NCBI GenBank assembly: GCA_018873245.2
Contig: JAEMBT020000005.1
Span: 12,818,001-12,882,000 of the forward strand
Reading direction: 5' to 3'
Source of the DNA: Archegozetes longisetosus
Taxonomy: Eukaryota > Arthropoda > Arachnida > Sarcoptiformes > Trhypochthoniidae
DNA length: 64,000 bases
Shown: positions 59,196-64,000 of the stretch, in pieces
Layout of the letters: each line of letters opens with the position of its first letter
How positions within the stretch are numbered: the stretch's first letter is position 1
Notes under the pieces: model-generated
Told to the model about the DNA's origin: nothing
The model's input: only the letters and a program-made list of their open reading frames with translations
Databases searched by the model: none
Program-made: the position numbers and the translations under genes

Positions 59196-59829
59196 TTATG
59201 GTTTAGCATGCCATTCTGGTTACTTAACTCAGTTTAAATTAACCTAAATTAATGTCAACAGTTGTACATTTAGTTGAATCAGGTGAGGGAATAGCAAGCG
59301 TAATGCGTTAAACATTGAAGAACATACATTGAAGAACATTGTTCTGACAACAACATGGTTCCTTATACCTAAGCCTTAAATCACCCATAAATCAAACGAC
59401 GGCTAATTTGATTGTTTATAAGTTTAACTATAAATCATTGAGTGTATAAATTGATATAATTACAATGCTTGAAATAAATGTCTGAAAAAGATAAAATATA
59501 TGCTTTCGTGTATAGCATTTAAGGATATCATTTATCGACTGTACTGTAGTTCTAAAAATACTCATAGTTTAATGATTAATATTTTGATCATTACTTATAA
59601 GTTCAAATGAAGAGATAATACCTTTGCTTAATATTAATTATGAATTCTCTATGATCTAAATTAAGAATTTTCAGGTTTTGATTTTAATTCAATATATAGT
59701 AGTTAAGTAATCATATTTTTCCTATGAATTATTTAGTTCAATATTTAAACCATTCTCCATGAATAGAATAAAATTTGAAACTCTTATAGACATCGATTTA
59801 CACAAATTAATTTCATTATGTTAATCTTT
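59196..59829. other. Intergenic sequence
   Basis: AT-rich, no gene seen. Confidence 0.35.
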
Positions 59830-60950
59830 GAGTTGATCCCAAATTATCTAAATGGTGGACCACAAATCATTTGCACTATGAGGCTGACCAAAAACTCTGA
59901 TCAACTGAGAAACTTCGCGCGTTGTATATAAGCTCTTATATTCTCTACGGGATTCAAATCAGCGCCCTTTGCAGGCTAATCAATTAAATTAATTCCTTCA
60001 TAACTATTCAAGAACTCTTCGACTACTTTTGCCGCATGAGTAGGAACATTGTCTTGCATATAGACAGTAACAACATTACTAAAACTATATCTAGTGGACA
60101 GCTAAACTTCATTATTGAATGACTTCACATAATTTTGAGGGTTATTATGAGAGCTAGGCCGAATTATTTGTCCTAAACCATCATATGCTATCCAGCAATA
60201 ACAATTAACCGAAATCCGTCCGCTCTTATCGACGGTATCCATATATTTAGGATCATAGCAACAATTTTTAGATCGATAAACCCGAACTCTACCATTTGGA
60301 TAGCTCTGAAATGCTTTCTCATCTGATAAAAATAAAGAACTACCATATTAAAATTTATTTCAGCCCTAAGGAATTTTCTCGCTTGAAGGTTGAAATCATA
60401 GAAAAATTTTAATCAAATTTCAAAAATACGAAAATTTTTGAAAAAATTAATATTAATCTTTAAATTATTAATAGACTTATAAAGTTCTAATAAAAGACGA
60501 AATTCAGTTCAAAGACTTATATGAATGGAATTGCGTAGACTCTTTCTATACATACCAGTGAAAACTACATCAGACCACTGATTTAAACTCCAATTAAGAT
60601 ATAACTTACAAAACTCATATCTAATTATTTTATGTCTTTCTGTTAATTTACGCTTTCTGACAGCAATAGTGCGCTCAATCCCAAAAGACTTCAAAACATT
60701 ATTTGCAATTCTCGGACTACAGCTTAAATTTAAGCGAATTTTAATAATATCTGGGTTAGCAAAAGGTCTTTCAAATGCTTCAAGAACTATCGCAGCTTCT
60801 TCAGGAGTGGCTAAAAGTGGCCTACCGATGCGCTTACGACGTTCTATGGTCTTATCTCAAGATCGTCTCTCATGTGAATGGTCTACTGTATTATACGATC
60901 TTTTAAACTTTTCAGCGATTTAACTAACTGTTAGATTGCTATTAATACAA
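59830..60950 (-). pseudogene. Tc1-like transposase relic
   Basis: Minus strand. The N-terminal helix-turn-helix part is at about 60,950-60,500 (KRIGRPLLATPEEA, then SPRIANNVLKSFGIERTIAV). The DDE part is at about 60,340-59,830, with VRVYRSKNCCYDPKYM, VTVYMQDNVPTHAA and WPAKGAD.NPVEN, matching the Tc1 QDNAPxH and PDLNPIENxW blocks. Stops and frame changes make it dead. Flanking inverted repeats were not found. Confidence 0.8.
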
Positions 60951-61697
60951 TCTTATTATAGAGTAAAGAGTTGAAAAAAGGGTCAAGTGACCATATCTTT
61001 CAAGGCTTTACTCTCAGCAGAATTGTCATAACTTATATCGAATAGGGAGAAGAATAAGGCGCATTAAATTAGGTGTAGGTATCGAGAGGATAGAGATATT
61101 TCCACTCTTGAGCCTAGTAGTGGACCTACTGTGAAAGAATAACCTAGAAAGTTTGTGAACGATTAGAGATAATGTAAAATTTATTTTCACATTTAATCTG
61201 TTAATTGTTGAATTTATACTTTACGTTTACCTTAAATTTATTAATTTTGTAACCAATAAATGATCCAAAATTTTGTATTAGACTGTTTGAGTATCTGTTT
61301 TGATGATAACTAACAATTCATTAAATTCCTTTTCCCGACCAGTTCGGCGTAACAGTTATCTTTTTATTGTATTACTTCTGAAATAATTTTGCAATTAAAT
61401 ATTGACGAGAAACGAACACATTTTACCATTCGACTCTTTCCAGAGCTATTTTCAACTGAAAGTTTATTTGAAAATTCACTTTGAATCATATTCAAGAATG
61501 ATATCAGAAAATATTCAACTCTATTCGTGTTTTCAAATGTTTATTACCTTCTAATTCAGAAAAATACTTGATTTAAACAATTTATCAAGTGTTTGGGAGA
61601 AAATTTTTGCTTTTTATTAATATTAGAGAATATAAAGATATCATTTATTTAGTTCAGGAGAACAATAAAATAATAGATTTCTAAATAGATACAAGCG
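60951..61697. other. Intergenic sequence with an LTR-end-like string
   Basis: No gene. ccgaccagttcggcgtaaca at about 61,344-61,363 resembles the gaacggcgtaacac string just before the primer binding site at 39,842, so a decayed solo LTR may lie to its left. Boundaries were not found. Confidence 0.3.
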
Positions 61698-63103
61698 TTA
61701 AGATTTTTCTATAGGAATCGGATCTTTAAGCGAGCCAATCGGTGCTGATCTTGTCTCGAATCCCAATGTCTGAAATGATGGACTCTCTTCCATTTGAGAG
61801 CCACTTTCTTCTACTTTGTTTGGCATCTTTTTTAACATTCTCTTCAAATTTGTAATTTGTCTTTTCCTCTTACTTGTTTTAATATCTTCTAAACTCTCTC
61901 GTGAATAGTATTTCTCGTAGACTAAAAATCGTAGAAGTATTTAATTCATTTCTATCCAATTTCTATTCAGTTTATCATAACTTACTTAATATGAATATGA
62001 AAGCAAAAAGAGCTAAAAGTCCAATCACTACCACTACTATTATTATTATCCAAAACGATTGAGAACTTTGTTCAATGATTGAAGTACTGGTGGCTTTTGT
62101 GGTACCCAACACACGTTTATCACATCCAAAGAAAGCCTTAACAGTTATGCCCTTCAATAAAAATGAGAAAAATTATAAAACAAAACAAAGGTTAGGTTTA
62201 TCTGAACATTAATCAGAATTAACCTTATGATCAAAAACAAAATTTTGGTTTTCGTATTTGAGTCCACGAACTATTCCTTTTCGTGGTCTATTAAGTGGTT
62301 CTCTAACTAGATATAATTTGTTTTGAAACTTCCACCAAAAGGCAGTAATATATGTATATTTAGAGGAAACAGCAGTAAAGGCGTCCCACTTTCCATCTTG
62401 TAATCCATTCTCGGATAACTGATTGACAACAAACAACACATTGGAATGTGTGCTATTATTCTCGATCTTAATATACAAAAATAAATAATTTTCTGGAGAA
62501 TAAACTGCTGGTTTGTATTTATGAGTCCATTGATTAAAGTTGTAGGGCCAAAATCTACTGCTATCCAACTTATGAAAAGGCATTTCTTTTGATAACTTTT
62601 TCAAACCATATGGCAATTGGCCACCACTTTCACTATGAACTTGATAATAGTGCTTATTTGTTTGGCTGTTTCGCAATAAACTAATGCTTAGACCTTTCAA
62701 ACGAGTCATATTAAAACAGTTTTCACTTGACTTATCTCTGCAATCGGGAACTCTTGGGATGTAATAAACCGATTGATAGAACTCATTATCTGTTATGAAT
62801 GTCACAACTATTTATCAAACACCTCACTATAAAAGACTTGATTGTTTTGAAGTGAATCATATTTTTGAATACCTTTGAGATTTAAATAGTTTTATGTACA
62901 AAATTTTCAACAGTTTTAGTTTTCTCATTATAAGTAGCGATCCATTGATGACGAGTCACTCTATATGTCAAACCATTCCATAGAACAGCGTCGATATAGT
63001 CGTGATCACAAAATTGTGAAGGATTTTCACAAAGAATCACATTCAAAGCACATATAACAGATATGATCACGAAAACTCCTCGGTAAGTATACTTTTGACA
63101 CAT
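61698..63103 (-). CDS. Type I membrane protein with secreted aromatic-rich ectodomain
   Basis: Minus strand. Exon 1 starts at 63103 with a signal peptide (IISVICALNVILC) and an FCDHDYIDAVLWNGLTYRV block. The exon at about 62,807-62,224 holds the main ectodomain with two Cys near its start and the AFWWKFQNKLYLVREP strand. Exon 62151-61986 supplies an FFGCDK motif and one membrane segment (FWIIIIVVVVIGLLALFAFI). Exon 61921-61698 encodes a basic, then acidic cytoplasmic tail ending at 61698. The last two junctions are clean (phases 0 and 1). The exon 1/2 junction is unresolved: the acceptor needs a phase-1 donor that I could not see. The DAVLW...TYRV start and repeated strands loosely recall hemopexin-like domains. 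Same family as the gene at 1-783. Function unknown. Confidence 0.7.
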
Positions 63104-63842
63104 TTCAGATAATACTTAAATAAATGACTTAAAACTGAGCTAAAGTGATTTTCAGTTGCTTTTTTTACATTCAAAAGATTGATTCACGTGCTCTTATACA
63201 GTAATAAGTTTTATTCTCATACAGTAGCATTTGTTAAACCTCTAGTTTATCAATAATACTTCATAATTAGCATCAACTAGATTTTAACGCTAATCTTATC
63301 ATAAAACTACATTTGAGAAACTATTAAAAAAATAAAATTTAACACGATTTTTCAAATGCTTATCTGAAATTATAAGTCCATTTTGCAGCAGTGAGTGAGA
63401 GGAACTGAATTAAAAAATTAGTTTTGTGCCAAACTTATTCTTCAACTATAAATAAGATTATTTTAATCTTTCAGACTCTATTTTACCTTTAACCTTAAGA
63501 ATGTATTAGAATAGTACTTCTCTAATAGATAACCAGTTGCAAAAACCTAATATTGAGCAAAATTTTTATTTTTAAAACTTTGATATTTAGCAAATCATTC
63601 AGTTCTTATTTAAACATTTGATTATTCAAATATACTAATATCGGCAGAATAAATAGATATACATTTACTAGTAATAAGTTTTGTACAAAATTATCTTAAA
63701 TTAATATTCAGTTTATACTAATCTTAGTACGAAAATAGATTTGGATATAAGACTTTTGGAACTAGTATAAAATCAACTTAAAACAATTATACAATATTAT
63801 TGGATTGAAATTATAAAACCTAAAAAATCTAAATATCTAAAA
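63104..63842. other. Intergenic sequence at the right end
   Basis: AT-rich; would contain the promoter of the minus-strand gene starting at 63103. No gene seen. Confidence 0.35.
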
Positions 63843-64000
63843 CTATTCTTTATTAATTTTATTAAACTGAGATAAAATTGTAGCTAAGTAACTATCAATA
63901 ATAGGCTGGACTTGTTTGAAAACAGGTTGAACGCACTTGAAATAGATAAAAGTCGAGCCATTATTCTGCACGGGAACCAAACACCAAATAAGAAAAAGCA
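63843..64000 (-). CDS. 3' coding end of a gene running off the right edge
   Basis: The minus strand is open from the edge to a stop at 63843-63845. The text is protein-like (YFKCVQPVFKQVQPIIDSYL, then ATILSQFNKINKE). A possible acceptor, cccgtgcag, lies near 63,970, so the open part upstream may be intron. Not recognised. It could be another small secreted helical protein. Confidence 0.4.
   Translation of the reverse strand, partial: LFLIWCLVPVQNNGSTFIYFKCVQPVFKQVQPIIDSYLATILSQFNKINKE

Noticed and set aside
61344..61363. Solo LTR ending in ttcggcgtaaca
   Set aside because: Only one short string is shared with 39,829; no second end, target duplication or primer site found.
1..64000. tRNA, rRNA and CRISPR search by eye
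   Set aside because: No cloverleaf with conserved T-arm, no rRNA core strings and no regularly spaced repeat array were noticed.

Overview
The window is AT-rich eukaryotic DNA with short GT-AG introns, long gene-poor stretches and many transposon remains. The host looks like an arachnid, most likely an acariform mite. That is an inference from (i) mu-class glutathione transferases close in layout to mite group 8 allergens, (ii) a tandem family of small secreted Lys/Glu-rich helical proteins that resemble mite group 5/21 allergens in size and helix layout, and (iii) the transposon mix. No rRNA, tRNA or CRISPR was recognised.

Layout. 1-783 is the 3' part of a membrane-anchored secreted protein gene; a relative lies on the other strand at the right end (61.7-63.1 kb). 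2.9-22.1 kb holds four two-exon genes for 116-125 residue secreted helical proteins plus three decayed copies, interrupted by foldback elements, hAT and pogo-like DNA transposons and a dead LINE. 22.8-38.2 kb holds two MACPF (perforin-like) genes, one MACPF relic, a mu-class GST and two retinol-dehydrogenase-like SDR copies (one decayed). 38.2-49.9 kb is mostly transposons: an LTR-type gag with a primer binding site, a LINE, a hAT with intact ends but a broken transposase, and a short hAT. 49.9-58.6 kb repeats the MACPF/GST/SDR gene set: one intact SDR, one SDR relic, a 5'-truncated MACPF relic and a second GST. 58.7-61.4 kb holds a TIR element and a Tc1-like relic. A partial gene runs off the right edge.

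How the genes fit together. MACPF, GST and SDR genes form a locus that was segmentally duplicated. A duplication junction is visible at about 54,684, where sequence matching the downstream flank of the SDR at 38 kb passes directly into the middle of a MACPF gene. The GST copies have nearly identical C-terminal domains but clustered amino-acid changes in the N-terminal active-site region. Three otherwise intact genes (both MACPF genes and one SDR) each carry one single-base lesion in or beside a homopolymer run, which may be real decay or assembly error. MACPF, GST and RDH-like SDR proteins suggest membrane attack/immune or digestive effectors and small-molecule detoxification or retinoid/steroid metabolism, but nothing in the sequence proves that they act in one pathway.
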